Shown here in pieces: positions 42,384 through 50,484 of a stretch of DNA of 64,000 bases (positions within the stretch are counted from its first letter, which is position 1; every line of letters starts with the position of its first letter). The DNA lies in contig NZ_CP021112.1 of the NCBI RefSeq assembly GCF_002119765.1, forward strand, positions 1,296,501-1,360,500. The letters run 5' to 3'. Position numbers and translations under genes: made by a program. The notes below the pieces were generated by a model. That model was given only the letters and a program-made list of their open reading frames with translations, did no database searches and was not told the origin of the DNA. Source of the stretch: Pseudorhodoplanes sinuspersici. GTDB lineage: Bacteria > Pseudomonadota > Alphaproteobacteria > Rhizobiales > Xanthobacteraceae.

Positions 42384-43376
42384 ATGGAAGGCATGAGCGC
42401 AAAAAGGATTGATTTAACAATGCAGAAGGCGCTCACATTCGGCCCTTGGCCGCAACTCGGCTATATCGACAGCGTCATCTCGCGCGCCGCCGAGTACCGG
42501 ACCGACACCGCTTTTCTGGATGCCTGCGCAGCGAATGACGCTTGCGGATTCTATCTCGTCGGCGGCGAGATGGTGCTGTTGAAGAACGGCGGCGCGCTTC
42601 ATGATCCCCTGTTCGCGCCCGCCGAGATTGCATCGATGACAACTGCGCCGGAACGCATCTTTCTCGGCTTGCAAGACAAGGCCGCGCGTTTCGGACTTGC
42701 CATTGCTCCCGAGCTTACCGAAGCGATGAAGAACGACAACCGCTTCATCGTCACCGATTTGCGTTCGATCGCGGTTCAGGGCCTCGTTGCACCGGACCAT
42801 CTCGCGCCGCTCGCCGAGGCGAAAGCATTACTCCACTGGCACGCGCGGCATCGCTTCTGTTCCAATTGCGGACACAAGACCGATGTTGTGCAAGGTGGCT
42901 GGCGGCGCGATTGTCCGCAATGTCATGGGCAACATTTCCCCCGCACCGATCCCGTCGTCATCATGCTGGCGATCCGTGGCGACCAGTGTCTGCTCGGGCG
43001 GCAGGCGCGATTCGGACAAGGCATGTGGTCGTGTCTGGCTGGCTTCGTCGAGCCCGGCGAAAGCATGGAAGAGGCCGCACGGCGCGAAACGCTTGAGGAA
43101 GCGGGCATCATCTGCGGACGCGTGAAATATTTCGCGTCGCAGCCCTGGCCGTTTCCATCATCGCTAATGATCGGCTGTCACACGGAGGCCGTCTCCGAAG
43201 CCATCACCGTCGATCAGAACGAGCTGGAAGATGCGCGCTGGTTCTCGCGTGACGAAGCCGCGGCAATGCTGCTGCGACAGCATCCGGACGGATTGAGTAC
43301 CCCGCCCCCTGTCGCCATCGCCCATCACATCATCCGGGCGTTCGTCGAGAAGGGAGACGGCGTTCTTGAAGGATGA
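42384..43376 (+). CDS. nudC: NADH pyrophosphatase / RNA deNADding enzyme NudC
   Basis: 330 residues at most; starts at 42384, 42393 or 42420 are all possible. Zinc ribbon RFCSNCGHKT...CPQCHGQHFPRTDPVVIM with two Cys pairs, then the Nudix box GFVEPGESMEEAARRETLEEAGI, and the NudC-specific SQPWPFPSSLMIGCHTEA. It hydrolyses NAD(H) and removes NAD caps from RNA. A repeat element directly precedes it, so the first start would lie on its edge. Confidence 0.93.
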   Translation: MEGMSAKRIDLTMQKALTFGPWPQLGYIDSVISRAAEYRTDTAFLDACAANDACGFYLVGGEMVLLKNGGALHDPLFAPAEIASMTTAPERIFLGLQDKAARFGLAIAPELTEAMKNDNRFIVTDLRSIAVQGLVAPDHLAPLAEAKALLHWHARHRFCSNCGHKTDVVQGGWRRDCPQCHGQHFPRTDPVVIMLAIRGDQCLLGRQARFGQGMWSCLAGFVEPGESMEEAARRETLEEAGIICGRVKYFASQPWPFPSSLMIGCHTEAVSEAITVDQNELEDARWFSRDEAAAMLLRQHPDGLSTPPPVAIAHHIIRAFVEKGDGVLEG

Positions 43377-43436
43377 GGCGCATGTATGCGGCGGCAACGG
43401 AATGCCGCAACGGAAGCTCATAAATTGGGCTTTACA

Positions 43437-43492
43437 TAGAAATATTTTCTATTATAACGCCTACATTGGTTCCATTTTTGGAATATTATTCC
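43437..43492 (+). promoter_or_regulatory. Overlapping palindromes before the AsnC/Lrp gene
   Basis: In an AT-rich patch: TAGAAA-TAT-TTTCTA (43437-43451), TTCCA-TTTT-TGGAA (43470-43483) and GGAATA-T-TATTCC (43480-43492). The last ends one base before the start codon region at 43494. Overlapping sites next to a local Lrp-type regulator fit cooperative autoregulation. Confidence 0.6.
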
Positions 43493-43493
43493 A

Positions 43494-43955
43494 ATGCACC
43501 AGCTCGACGCGATCGATCGCAAGATCCTTCTGACCCTCCAGGAGGATGCGTCCCTCTCGGTGGCCGAAATCGGCCAGCGGGTCGGCCTGTCATCCACACC
43601 GTGCTGGAAGCGCATCCAGCGTCTGGAGGCCGAAGGGGTCATCCAGAAGCGGGTTGCCATCGTCGATCAGGCCAAGGTCGGCCTCGGCATCACCGTATTT
43701 GTTTCGGTCGAGACCGACGATCATTCGGAAAGCTGGCTGAGCAATTTCGCAGCGACCGTGAGCGCGATGCCGGAGGTGATGGAATTCTACCGGATGGCCG
43801 GCGATGTCGACTACATGCTGCGCGTCGTCGTCGCCGACATGCATGCCTACGATCTGTTTTACAAAAAACTGATCGCCGCATCGCCGCTGAAGAATGTCAC
43901 ATCGCGCTTTGCGATGGAGAATATCAAGTCGACGACCAGCCTGCCGATTCCTTAA
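43494..43955 (+). CDS. AsnC/Lrp-family transcriptional regulator
   Basis: 153 residues. HTH at residues 1-60 (MHQLDAIDRKILLTLQEDASLSVAEIGQRVGLSSTPCWKRIQRLEAEGVIQKRVAIVD). The RAM/ligand domain follows: FVSVETDDHSESWLSNFAATVSAMPEVMEFYRMAGDVDYMLRVVVADMHAYDLFYKKLI. Typical Lrp length. Effector probably an amino acid. Overlapping palindromes end at its start. The next gene (TadG-like) is convergent, 17 bases away. Confidence 0.93.
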   Translation: MHQLDAIDRKILLTLQEDASLSVAEIGQRVGLSSTPCWKRIQRLEAEGVIQKRVAIVDQAKVGLGITVFVSVETDDHSESWLSNFAATVSAMPEVMEFYRMAGDVDYMLRVVVADMHAYDLFYKKLIAASPLKNVTSRFAMENIKSTTSLPIP

Positions 43956-43972
43956 ATCCGCTGGAATATGCG

Positions 43973-44545
43973 TCAGGTCTTTTTTACGGTTTCCGAGAGC
44001 CGCGGCCGCATGAATATCTGCTGGCTCAGCGTCAGGGGACCGGTGACGTAGCCCATCGCCGGCGAATAATCATATGTCGCCTCGCCCCACACCAGTGACG
44101 TGTTAGGGGTTTTCAGCGCATCAGGCACCGTGACGCTGTCTCCTGTGCCATGACCGGAATCCTTATTCGCCCGGCTCCAGACGATCTTGGCATTGCCATT
44201 GTTATCGATGCTGACGACCGACACGATGACTTTCGCATTCGCTGCGGAAAACGGTGCAAGGATGGCAGTCGATGCGCCAAGCGCTGCATCGACGCCGGAA
44301 TTATCGATCGTGGAGACCTGTGAAACAAGGTCCGCTACCGTCCGCGCGGTCATTTTCACCTTGCGATCGACGATGACACCCTGAGACACTTCGACCAGGC
44401 CAAAATAGAGCAACACCATCAACGGCAGGATCAGCGCGAATTCGACGGCCGAGACACCGCGCTTGTCCTGCGCAAAGCGCGACAAACGCCGCCGCACGGA
44501 TTGTTGCAGTGAAAAGACAAGAGAATGCATTGGAACGCGACTCAT
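43973..44545 (-). CDS. TadE/TadG-like pseudopilin
   Basis: 190 residues with a type III signal: basic N-terminus, Gly then VSAVEFALILPLMVLLYFGLVEVSQ, where Glu is at +5 and the hydrophobic helix follows. The rest is a soluble domain (VKMTARTVADLVSQVSTIDNS...) as in TadE/TadG minor pilins of the Flp/Tad pilus. Overlaps the preceding TadE-like gene by 4 bases (ATGA). Processing by the CpaA prepilin peptidase is expected. Confidence 0.85.
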   Translation of the reverse strand: MSRVPMHSLVFSLQQSVRRRLSRFAQDKRGVSAVEFALILPLMVLLYFGLVEVSQGVIVDRKVKMTARTVADLVSQVSTIDNSGVDAALGASTAILAPFSAANAKVIVSVVSIDNNGNAKIVWSRANKDSGHGTGDSVTVPDALKTPNTSLVWGEATYDYSPAMGYVTGPLTLSQQIFMRPRLSETVKKT

Positions 44546-45117
44546 TGGGCCACGGAAAACGGCTCGTTTCTGAAAGCTGCGGTGGCCAACAGCAACCGCT
44601 TTTCACCGGTCAGATCGGAAAGATTGAACCCGAGCAGCGACAGATGAATAGGCCATTGATAGCCGAGACGCACCACGACGATATCGCCCGGCCCTCCCGG
44701 CGCATAGGTCGGATTCAATGTCAGCTTGCCGTCTGCATCGATCGGCTTGGAATTATCGATCGAAGCAAACGAGTTATAAGTGCGGACATCGACGATCAAC
44801 CCGCCCTCGCAATCAAACAAGGCGTATACGCGGGCGCAGACTTCTTGCTTGAACTTTGCCGCATCGAATTTCTGCGATTGCGCCTGGCCCGTCAGGATCA
44901 ACCGTCCGGAATTCGCAGCCGCCGTTTCAAGCGTCTGTCCGGCAAAGAAGATCAGGGCCGTCTCCATGATGGCGAACATCAACATCAGGAAGGGCACCAT
45001 AACGAAAGCGAATTCGACGGCGGCCGCACCATCCTTGCGGCGCAGGAACCGGCATAGAAGACGCGGCGCTTTCGAGCGCGCCGCACCGAATAATTTTTGC
45101 TTGAACGTCTTGGACAT
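44542..45117 (-). CDS. TadE-like pseudopilin
   Basis: 191 residues from MSKTFKQKLFG (ATG 45115-45117); the upstream open frame to 45213 is unsupported. DGAAAVEFAFVMVPFLMLMFAIMETALIFF is the TadE-type cleavage and helix region (Gly, then Glu at +5). FDCEGGLIVDVRTYNSFASI follows, with two Cys (VCAR, FDCE) that could pair outside. With the adjacent TadG-like gene it forms a two-gene unit on the minus strand, next to the pilus cluster. Confidence 0.86.
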   Translation of the reverse strand: MSKTFKQKLFGAARSKAPRLLCRFLRRKDGAAAVEFAFVMVPFLMLMFAIMETALIFFAGQTLETAAANSGRLILTGQAQSQKFDAAKFKQEVCARVYALFDCEGGLIVDVRTYNSFASIDNSKPIDADGKLTLNPTYAPGGPGDIVVVRLGYQWPIHLSLLGFNLSDLTGEKRLLLATAAFRNEPFSVAQ

Positions 45118-45260
45118 GAGGTGACCCGAAACGCTGGCGCCGATGACGTCGGCCAGCATTACGGGAGGTGTATCAAAACCGTCTTGTCGAACCGTTGCGC
45201 CGTTTAATGACAAAGCGCTGGTGGAACTTTACGGGTTGTAAACCAAGCCGTCGCAGCCGC

Positions 45261-45755
45261 TTATTTCGAATTGCTCATGCCCGAAGCCTGAGTGTTCAAG
45301 GTGGTCGTCTGGGCCAGGGTCTGCGCAAAGAATGCTTCGGCATCACCTGGCACGATGCGCGGCGCGCAGGTTGGCGTACAGCTATAGGTTTCGCGATTGA
45401 CACCTTTGTACACGACGACCGTGTCAAGCGACGGACCGCTGACCCGCACCCGCTTTTCGAGGAGCACATCTCCCTTGCGGTCGAGGGCGATCAGATTGGT
45501 CGTGCCATACCCCTTGCCCGTCATCACCATCAGGCCGCCGGGCTGCAAGGTGGCATCGGCAATCAGCGGATTGCCAATAACAATCGTCGCGACCCGCTCC
45601 GGCAGTTTCACGAGCCGCGCCTGATCGAGCACAAGGCTTAAAGAACCGACCGCAGCGCCATCGGCGTAAGCCGGAGACATCCAGAGCGCTGCGGCCACCA
45701 CGGCCATCCGCGCCACACGACGCATCCAGGCATCAATGCGGGACCCGCCAGACAT
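45261..45755 (-). CDS. Pilus assembly N-domain protein (CpaC-N-like)
   Basis: 164 residues. Signal peptide about 1-31 (VVAAALWMSPAYADG). Then one domain like the N-terminal pilus-formation domain of CpaC/RcpA secretins: LSLVLDQARLVKLPERVATIVIGNPLIADATLQPGGLMVMTGKGYGTTNLIALDRKGDVLLEKRVRV. The secretin barrel is absent, so it is a free-standing periplasmic partner. Ends in a Thr/Ser tail with a Cys pair (YSCTPTCAP). Divergent from the first Flp gene. Confidence 0.85.
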   Translation of the reverse strand: MSGGSRIDAWMRRVARMAVVAAALWMSPAYADGAAVGSLSLVLDQARLVKLPERVATIVIGNPLIADATLQPGGLMVMTGKGYGTTNLIALDRKGDVLLEKRVRVSGPSLDTVVVYKGVNRETYSCTPTCAPRIVPGDAEAFFAQTLAQTTTLNTQASGMSNSK

Positions 45756-46068
45756 ATAACCCGTACTCCGAACGCAACACGACGCGACTGCACTACCGAT
45801 TTTTTACCTTCACTTCACTGCGAAAAGATGAATCGCCGACCAGGGCTGTCCTGTCATTCTCGTCCCGGATCGAACGTTAATCGGAGATCCGCCCGGATGG
45901 AGGACAATACCGTCCCTCTCCCAAGTTGATTCAAACTTTTCTTAACCACCGCACCAAACTGAGAGACTTTTTTTCGCAAAACTTTTTGGGTTAAGGCCCC
46001 TGCAATGGCGCCTTGCTACGGTCCGCCAACCTGATATCGACCCCGTAAAGCGCGGACAGAATCCACAC
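45756..46068. other. 313-base divergent regulatory region of the pilus locus
   Basis: No gene; AT-rich relative to its surroundings. It separates the N-domain gene (minus) from the first Flp gene (plus). It contains a CtrA-like site at 45931-45945 and another TTAAGG at 45990. Confidence 0.55.
45931..45945. promoter_or_regulatory. CtrA-like site before the flp genes
   Basis: TCAA-ACTTTTC-TTAA, one mismatch from TTAA-N7-TTAA, lies in the divergent region and is followed by TTAACCA, a common CtrA half-site extension. 124 bases before the first Flp start. Confidence 0.4.
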
Positions 46069-46227
46069 ATGCGAAACATCGTCATCCGGTTTGCAAAGGA
46101 CGAAACTGCGTCCGCCGCCATCGAATATGGATTGATTGCAGCCGGCATTTCCGTCGCGATAATCGCGGTGGTTCAAGGAATTGGCAGAAAGCTCGCAACC
46201 ACATTCGAAGCTACGCAAGGCTTCTGA
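46069..46227 (+). CDS. Flp-type pilin, variant cleavage site (52 aa)
   Basis: 52 residues, too short for a usual ORF list: MRNIVIRFAKDETASAAIEYGLIAAGISVAI... The Flp core AAIEYGLIAAGI is kept, with Glu19 at the +5 position. The residue before the cut is Ala14, where Flp pilins have Gly, so processing by CpaA could be slow or altered. A GC-rich hairpin with a T-run (46256-46289) follows, so it is a separate transcript. Paralogous to the next pilin, with the C-terminus ending in Phe. Confidence 0.8.
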   Translation: MRNIVIRFAKDETASAAIEYGLIAAGISVAIIAVVQGIGRKLATTFEATQGF

Positions 46228-46255
46228 CGAGATCGACAGCTGCTCTATCGCGAAC

Positions 46256-46289
46256 AAGGCTCCGGCATGATCCGGAGCCTTTTGATTTT
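46256..46289 (+). terminator. Rho-independent terminator after the first Flp gene
   Basis: AAGGCTCCGG-catgat-CCGGAGCCTT, a perfect 10-base-pair stem, followed by TTGATTTT. It starts 29 bases after the pilin stop. Confidence 0.9.
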
Positions 46290-46459
46290 CCGGCGTCGGA
46301 ACACGCATCCCTAACGAGTTCTGAACGACTGCCGCAAAAGCCGGGGCATCGATCTTACAGTTTTTTCAAAAGCGCCTGTTAGCTTCGCGTCACTGCCGGT
46401 TGCCCCGGCTGTCTGGTTCACAAACAAGTTCAATGCTGTCTCAACGGAGAGATTACAAA

Positions 46460-46621
46460 ATGTCGACGCTCAAGAAATTTTTCAACGACGAGTCGGGTGC
46501 AACCGCCATCGAATATGGCCTGATCGCCGCCGGCATCGCCGTTGTCATCATCACGGCCGTCAACGGTCTCGGCGACAAGGTGAATAAAGCCTTCGAAACC
46601 GTGCGCGACGAGATGAAGTAA
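46460..46621 (+). CDS. flp: Flp pilin, major subunit (53 aa)
   Basis: 53 residues starting MSTLKKFFNDESG with GGAGAG 10 bases upstream. The cut follows Gly13 and gives ATAIEYGLIAAGIAVVIITAVNGLG, with Glu18 at +5 and Tyr19: the full Flp motif. Structural subunit of the type IVb Flp pilus for adhesion. It has its own terminator at 46635-46685. An in-frame extension to 46400 is unlikely. Confidence 0.95.
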   Translation: MSTLKKFFNDESGATAIEYGLIAAGIAVVIITAVNGLGDKVNKAFETVRDEMK

Positions 46622-46634
46622 TATTGCCCGGTTG

Positions 46635-46685
46635 AAGCCGCGTTCCGCTGCAATTTTATCCAGCGGGCGCGGCTTTATCGTTTAT
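46635..46685 (+). terminator. Rho-independent terminator after flp
   Basis: AAGCCGC...GCGGCTT outer stem with an inner CCGCTG/CAGCGG stem, then TTATCGTTT. It lies 14 bases after the pilin stop. Confidence 0.85.
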
Positions 46686-46775
46686 GGCGGCGTTCGCGTC
46701 GAGTTCGCTAACCGAACTGAAATAGCTACCACCTACCGTCGTAAAAGCAAGAAAAGAGCAGGTGTGAGTTCCTCC

Positions 46776-47291
46776 ATGACCATGATGCTGACAGATACGC
46801 TTCGGCTGTGCCTGTTTCCGCTGCTCATGGCTTTTGCTGCTTGGAGCGATCTCTTCACGATGACGATCTCCAACCGCGTATCGCTGATCCTGATCGCAGG
46901 ATTCGCACTCCTGGCGGCGTTGATCGGGATGAACGGTGCCCAGATCCTGTCGCATGTCGGCGCTGGCGCCCTCGTGCTTGCGGTCACTTTCACATTCTTT
47001 GCCTGCGGATGGATCGGCGGCGGCGATGCGAAACTCGCAGCGGCCACAGCGCTCTGGCTTGGTTTCGATCCTCTGATGAACTATCTGCTATATGCATCGC
47101 TGTTTGGCGGCGCACTGACGCTGCTGCTTCTGCGCTTTCGCACGCTGCCATTGCCGGAAGCGGTCAGCGGACAGGAATGGGTCCTGCGTCTGCATAACGC
47201 GAAATCCGGCGTGCCTTATGGCATCGCCCTCGCCGCGGCGGCGTTGGCGGTTTATCCAAGCACGGTATGGATGCGCCCGTTGGGCCTGTGA
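46776..47291 (+). CDS. cpaA: Prepilin peptidase CpaA (TadV-like)
   Basis: 171 residues, a small type IV prepilin peptidase without an N-terminal methylase domain. The two catalytic Asp motifs are AAWSDLFTMTISNR and GWIGGGDAKLAAATALWLG. Five to six membrane helices. ATG 46776 follows a purine-rich region; the open frame upstream runs through intergenic DNA. It cleaves Flp and TadE/G proteins. Confidence 0.93.
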   Translation: MTMMLTDTLRLCLFPLLMAFAAWSDLFTMTISNRVSLILIAGFALLAALIGMNGAQILSHVGAGALVLAVTFTFFACGWIGGGDAKLAAATALWLGFDPLMNYLLYASLFGGALTLLLLRFRTLPLPEAVSGQEWVLRLHNAKSGVPYGIALAAAALAVYPSTVWMRPLGL

Positions 47292-47335
47292 GCTTAGCGC
47301 TTCATACAAAATTAACTTGGTTTGCAAACCGCTTG

Positions 47336-47350
47336 TTAACCACGAATTGA
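47336..47350 (+). promoter_or_regulatory. CtrA-like site before cpaB
   Basis: TTAA-CCACGAA-TTGA, one mismatch from TTAA-N7-TTAA, 72 bases before the cpaB start. Confidence 0.4.
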
Positions 47351-47421
47351 CCTTTGGATGGTGAAACTACCATCGAGGCCAACGCCCGGCCGTCTGTGTC
47401 ATTTGCGGGAAGTGAAGCGTA

Positions 47422-48216
47422 ATGAAAGCCGCACGTCTTGTGGTGCTGGGAATCGCGGTTGCGGCTGGCGGCCTCGCTGCGCTGCTCGCTGGCCGGTCCG
47501 ACAAGCCAGCACCGCCACCGGCGCCGGTTGTCCAGCTCGAGACCGTGGACGTCCTCGTGGCGAGCTCGGACATCGGCCGCGGCACGGCGGTGAAACCGGG
47601 CGAATTGCGCTGGCAGACATGGCCGGCTGCGTCGGCCGGACCGAGTTTCATTCGCAAATCGAACCGGCCGGACGCGATCGAGCAACTGTCCGGCTCCATC
47701 GCCCGCGGATCGTTTGCGGCAGGTGAACCCATCCAGGAAGCGCGCCTGATCAAGGCCGGCGCATCGGGTTATCTCGCCGCTGTGCTGCCTAGTGGAATGC
47801 GCGCCGTCTCGACCGAGATTTCCGCCGAAACCAGCGCCGGCGGCTTCGTCGTTCCGGGTGACAGCGTGGATGTGATCCTGACCCGCCGCGATCATGCCGC
47901 GGAAAAGCAGGGCGCTGGAGACACGTTCGTCAGCGAGACCATTTTGTCGAATGTCCGTGTGCTGGCCATCGACCAAAGCGTCAGCGATCCGCAGGGCCAG
48001 AAGACGATGATCGGCAAGACCGTGACACTTGAGCTGACTCCCGGCCAAGCCGAAACGCTCGTGCTCGGCAAACAGCTCGGCAACTTGTCCCTGGCGCTTC
48101 GCAGCATCGTCGACACCGCTCCCGGTTCCGGCGACGACATCGACAGAAATGCAAATCGCGGCAACGGAATCAACATGGTCCGCTTTGGCGTGACGACAAA
48201 GGCCACGCCAAAATGA
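47422..48216 (+). CDS. cpaB: Flp pilus assembly protein CpaB (RcpC)
   Basis: 264 residues. N-terminal membrane anchor (AARLVVLGIAVAAGGLAALLAG) and a Pro-rich stretch, then the SAF-like VQLETVDVLVASSDIGRGTAVKPGELRWQTWP and the CpaB block AVSTEISAETSAGGFVVPGDSVDVILTRR. It is thought to bind peptidoglycan or gate the secretin. Overlaps cpaC by 4 bases. Confidence 0.93.
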   Translation: MKAARLVVLGIAVAAGGLAALLAGRSDKPAPPPAPVVQLETVDVLVASSDIGRGTAVKPGELRWQTWPAASAGPSFIRKSNRPDAIEQLSGSIARGSFAAGEPIQEARLIKAGASGYLAAVLPSGMRAVSTEISAETSAGGFVVPGDSVDVILTRRDHAAEKQGAGDTFVSETILSNVRVLAIDQSVSDPQGQKTMIGKTVTLELTPGQAETLVLGKQLGNLSLALRSIVDTAPGSGDDIDRNANRGNGINMVRFGVTTKATPK

Positions 48217-49715
48217 CGACGACCGGAAGGAACTGCTTGATGACGCATGATCGCTCGGTGCGCCGGCCGCTGGTCGCGATGCTTCTCGCCGCGTTGCCGA
48301 TGATCGCGAGCGCGCCTGCAATGGCCGCGGAACCGGACACCCCGGTCATCTCGGTCGTCGGCAGCGAAGCCAGTTCGCGCCCGGTCTCTCTGGGTATCGG
48401 CAAGGCCGTCGTCATCGATCTGCCGCGCGATGCCAAGGACGTTCTCGTGTCCGATCCGGCAATCGCCAATGCCGTGGTTCGCTCGGCCCGGCGCGCTTAT
48501 ATGATCGGCGTCAAGGTCGGCCAGACCAGTATCTTTTTCTTCGATGCCGCAGGCCGCCAGATCGCCGGTTTCGATATTGCGGTGAAACGCGACCTCAACG
48601 GCATCCGCCAAGCCATCCGCCAGGTGCTGCCGAACAGCGATATCCGCGTCGAAGCCCTGGGGGCGGAAGGCATCGTGCTCTCGGGCTTTGCAAACAATCA
48701 GGCTGACGCGCAGACCGCTTACGAAATCGCCGCACGTCTGCTCGGTCAGGGTACAGCGGGCATCACCGCTGCGGGTGACAAAGTGGTGAATGCCATTGTC
48801 GTCAAGGGTCGCGACCAGATCAATCTGCGCGTCACTGTCGCTGAAATGCAGCGCGATGTGATCAAGCAGCTTGGCGTCGATCTGAACGGCTCGTTCAACA
48901 TCGGCTCGGCCGTGGTGAATTTCAACAACAACAATCCGTTCCCGATCAATGGCGGTCCGCTGGTGACGTCTTCTGGCCCGTTCCCCAATATCGCCGGCGG
49001 AAACAACGTTACGGGTACCTTCCGCTCCATCAATGCGACGCTGCGGGCGATGGAACGCGCCGGTATTGTCCGCACCCTCGCCGAACCGAACCTCACCGCG
49101 ATTTCCGGCGAAGCTGCAAACTTCCTGGTCGGCGGCGAATTTCCGATCATTTCCGGTGTGAGCTGCAATCCGCCGGGATCCAATGCCTGTCAGAACACGG
49201 TCGAGTTCAAGAAATTCGGCGTCAGCCTCGCTTTCCTGCCGGTCGTTCTGTCGGAAGGACGCATCAGCCTGAAAGTCACGACCGAAGTGTCCGAGCTGTC
49301 CACCGAAGGGGCCATCGTGACCGCCGGCTTCACCATCCCCGCGCTGCGCGTGCGCCGCGCCGACACCACGGTGGAAATTCCCTCCGGCGGCTCGCTGGCG
49401 CTGGCCGGTCTGATCCAGGAGCAGACGAAGCAGCAGATCAACGGCTTTCCGGCCCTGATGCAGCTTCCGATCCTCGGCACGCTGTTCAAAAGCCGCGATT
49501 ACAACAACCGGCAGACCGAGCTGATGATTCTCGTCACGCCTTATGTTGTCCGGCCTGTCGCGCAGAAGGATTTGTCGCGGCCGGACGACGGTTATGCCGA
49601 TACCGCCGATCCGTCGGCCGTGTTTCTCGGCCGCCTGAACAGGCTTTACGGCATCGCCGGGAAAGTCGAGCCGGGCAAGGCCTATCGCAATCAATACGGT
49701 TTCATTCTCGACTAA
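48213..49715 (+). CDS. cpaC: Flp pilus secretin CpaC (RcpA)
   Basis: 500 residues; outer-membrane pore. Signal peptide (LLAALPMIASAPAMA). N-domain RPVSLGIGKAVVIDLPRDAKDVLVSDPAIANAVVRSARRAYMIGVKVGQTSIFFFDA is the same domain type as the free-standing 45261 protein. Then a BON-like region and the secretin domain with MQRDVIKQLGVDLNGSF, LAEPNLTAISGEAANFLVGGEFPI and ELMILVTPYVVRPV. Start at 48213 (ATGA overlap) or 48240. Confidence 0.95.
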   Translation: MTTTGRNCLMTHDRSVRRPLVAMLLAALPMIASAPAMAAEPDTPVISVVGSEASSRPVSLGIGKAVVIDLPRDAKDVLVSDPAIANAVVRSARRAYMIGVKVGQTSIFFFDAAGRQIAGFDIAVKRDLNGIRQAIRQVLPNSDIRVEALGAEGIVLSGFANNQADAQTAYEIAARLLGQGTAGITAAGDKVVNAIVVKGRDQINLRVTVAEMQRDVIKQLGVDLNGSFNIGSAVVNFNNNNPFPINGGPLVTSSGPFPNIAGGNNVTGTFRSINATLRAMERAGIVRTLAEPNLTAISGEAANFLVGGEFPIISGVSCNPPGSNACQNTVEFKKFGVSLAFLPVVLSEGRISLKVTTEVSELSTEGAIVTAGFTIPALRVRRADTTVEIPSGGSLALAGLIQEQTKQQINGFPALMQLPILGTLFKSRDYNNRQTELMILVTPYVVRPVAQKDLSRPDDGYADTADPSAVFLGRLNRLYGIAGKVEPGKAYRNQYGFILD

Positions 49716-49737
49716 GCGTCGGATGAGGAGACGATCG

Positions 49738-50484
49738 ATGTCAGTCCAAAGTTTCGCGATCGGCCGCAGACGCGACGTCAGAACGGCAATCCGCATCCTC
49801 AGTGTGGTGCTGGCCACATCCACCCTCGTCGGCTGCAACGCCTACAGGGTCAAGGAAACGCTTGAAGTCCCCAACGACTATCGCAAGCGCCATCAGATCG
49901 GTTTGCGGGAAGGCACGCGCACGGTCGAACTGTTCATCGGTCAGAGCCGTGGCTCGCTGAATCCGGCACAACGCGCCGACGTGCTGGCATTCGCACAAAA
50001 CTGGAAACGCGATTCGACGGGCGGCATCGTCATTGAAGTGCCAAAAGGTACGCCGAACCAGTTTGCGGCGTCGCAGGCCGGCCGTGAGATCAATTCCATT
50101 CTGATGGCGTCGGGCATGCCGCCGCAGACCGTTGCGATGCGTTCGTATCAACCGGAAAGTCCGGCGCAATTGCCAACGGTCCGGCTGAACTATTCGACGA
50201 TCAAGGCCGATGCCGGCCCCTGCGGCCTGTGGCCCACCGATCTTGGCCCGGCACCGGAGCCCTTTTACGCCTCGAACAAACCCTACTGGAATCTCGGCTG
50301 CGCCAATCAACGCAACCTGGCGGCCATGGTCGATAACCCTGCCGATCTGGTCCAGCCGCGCGGCGAAACCCCAGCCTGGACGTCGCGCCGGACGATGGTG
50401 CTGGAGAAATACCGCCGGGGTGAAAGCCCCGAGACGATTTATCCGAACCGGGACAGGGCCACTATCAGCGACGTCGGCAATTGA
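49738..50484 (+). CDS. cpaD: Flp pilus assembly lipoprotein CpaD
   Basis: 248 residues from the ATG at 49738 (GGAG upstream). Lipobox STLVGC at about residues 30-35. Then LEVPNDYRKRHQIGLREGTRTVELFIG and the CpaD motif PCGLWPTDLG. It assists the secretin. Its TGA stop shares a base with the cpaE ATG. Confidence 0.92.
   Translation: MSVQSFAIGRRRDVRTAIRILSVVLATSTLVGCNAYRVKETLEVPNDYRKRHQIGLREGTRTVELFIGQSRGSLNPAQRADVLAFAQNWKRDSTGGIVIEVPKGTPNQFAASQAGREINSILMASGMPPQTVAMRSYQPESPAQLPTVRLNYSTIKADAGPCGLWPTDLGPAPEPFYASNKPYWNLGCANQRNLAAMVDNPADLVQPRGETPAWTSRRTMVLEKYRRGESPETIYPNRDRATISDVGN

Noticed and set aside
47892-49838. 648-codon open frame on the minus strand
   Set aside because: Antisense to cpaB and cpaC, whose protein motifs are unmistakable.
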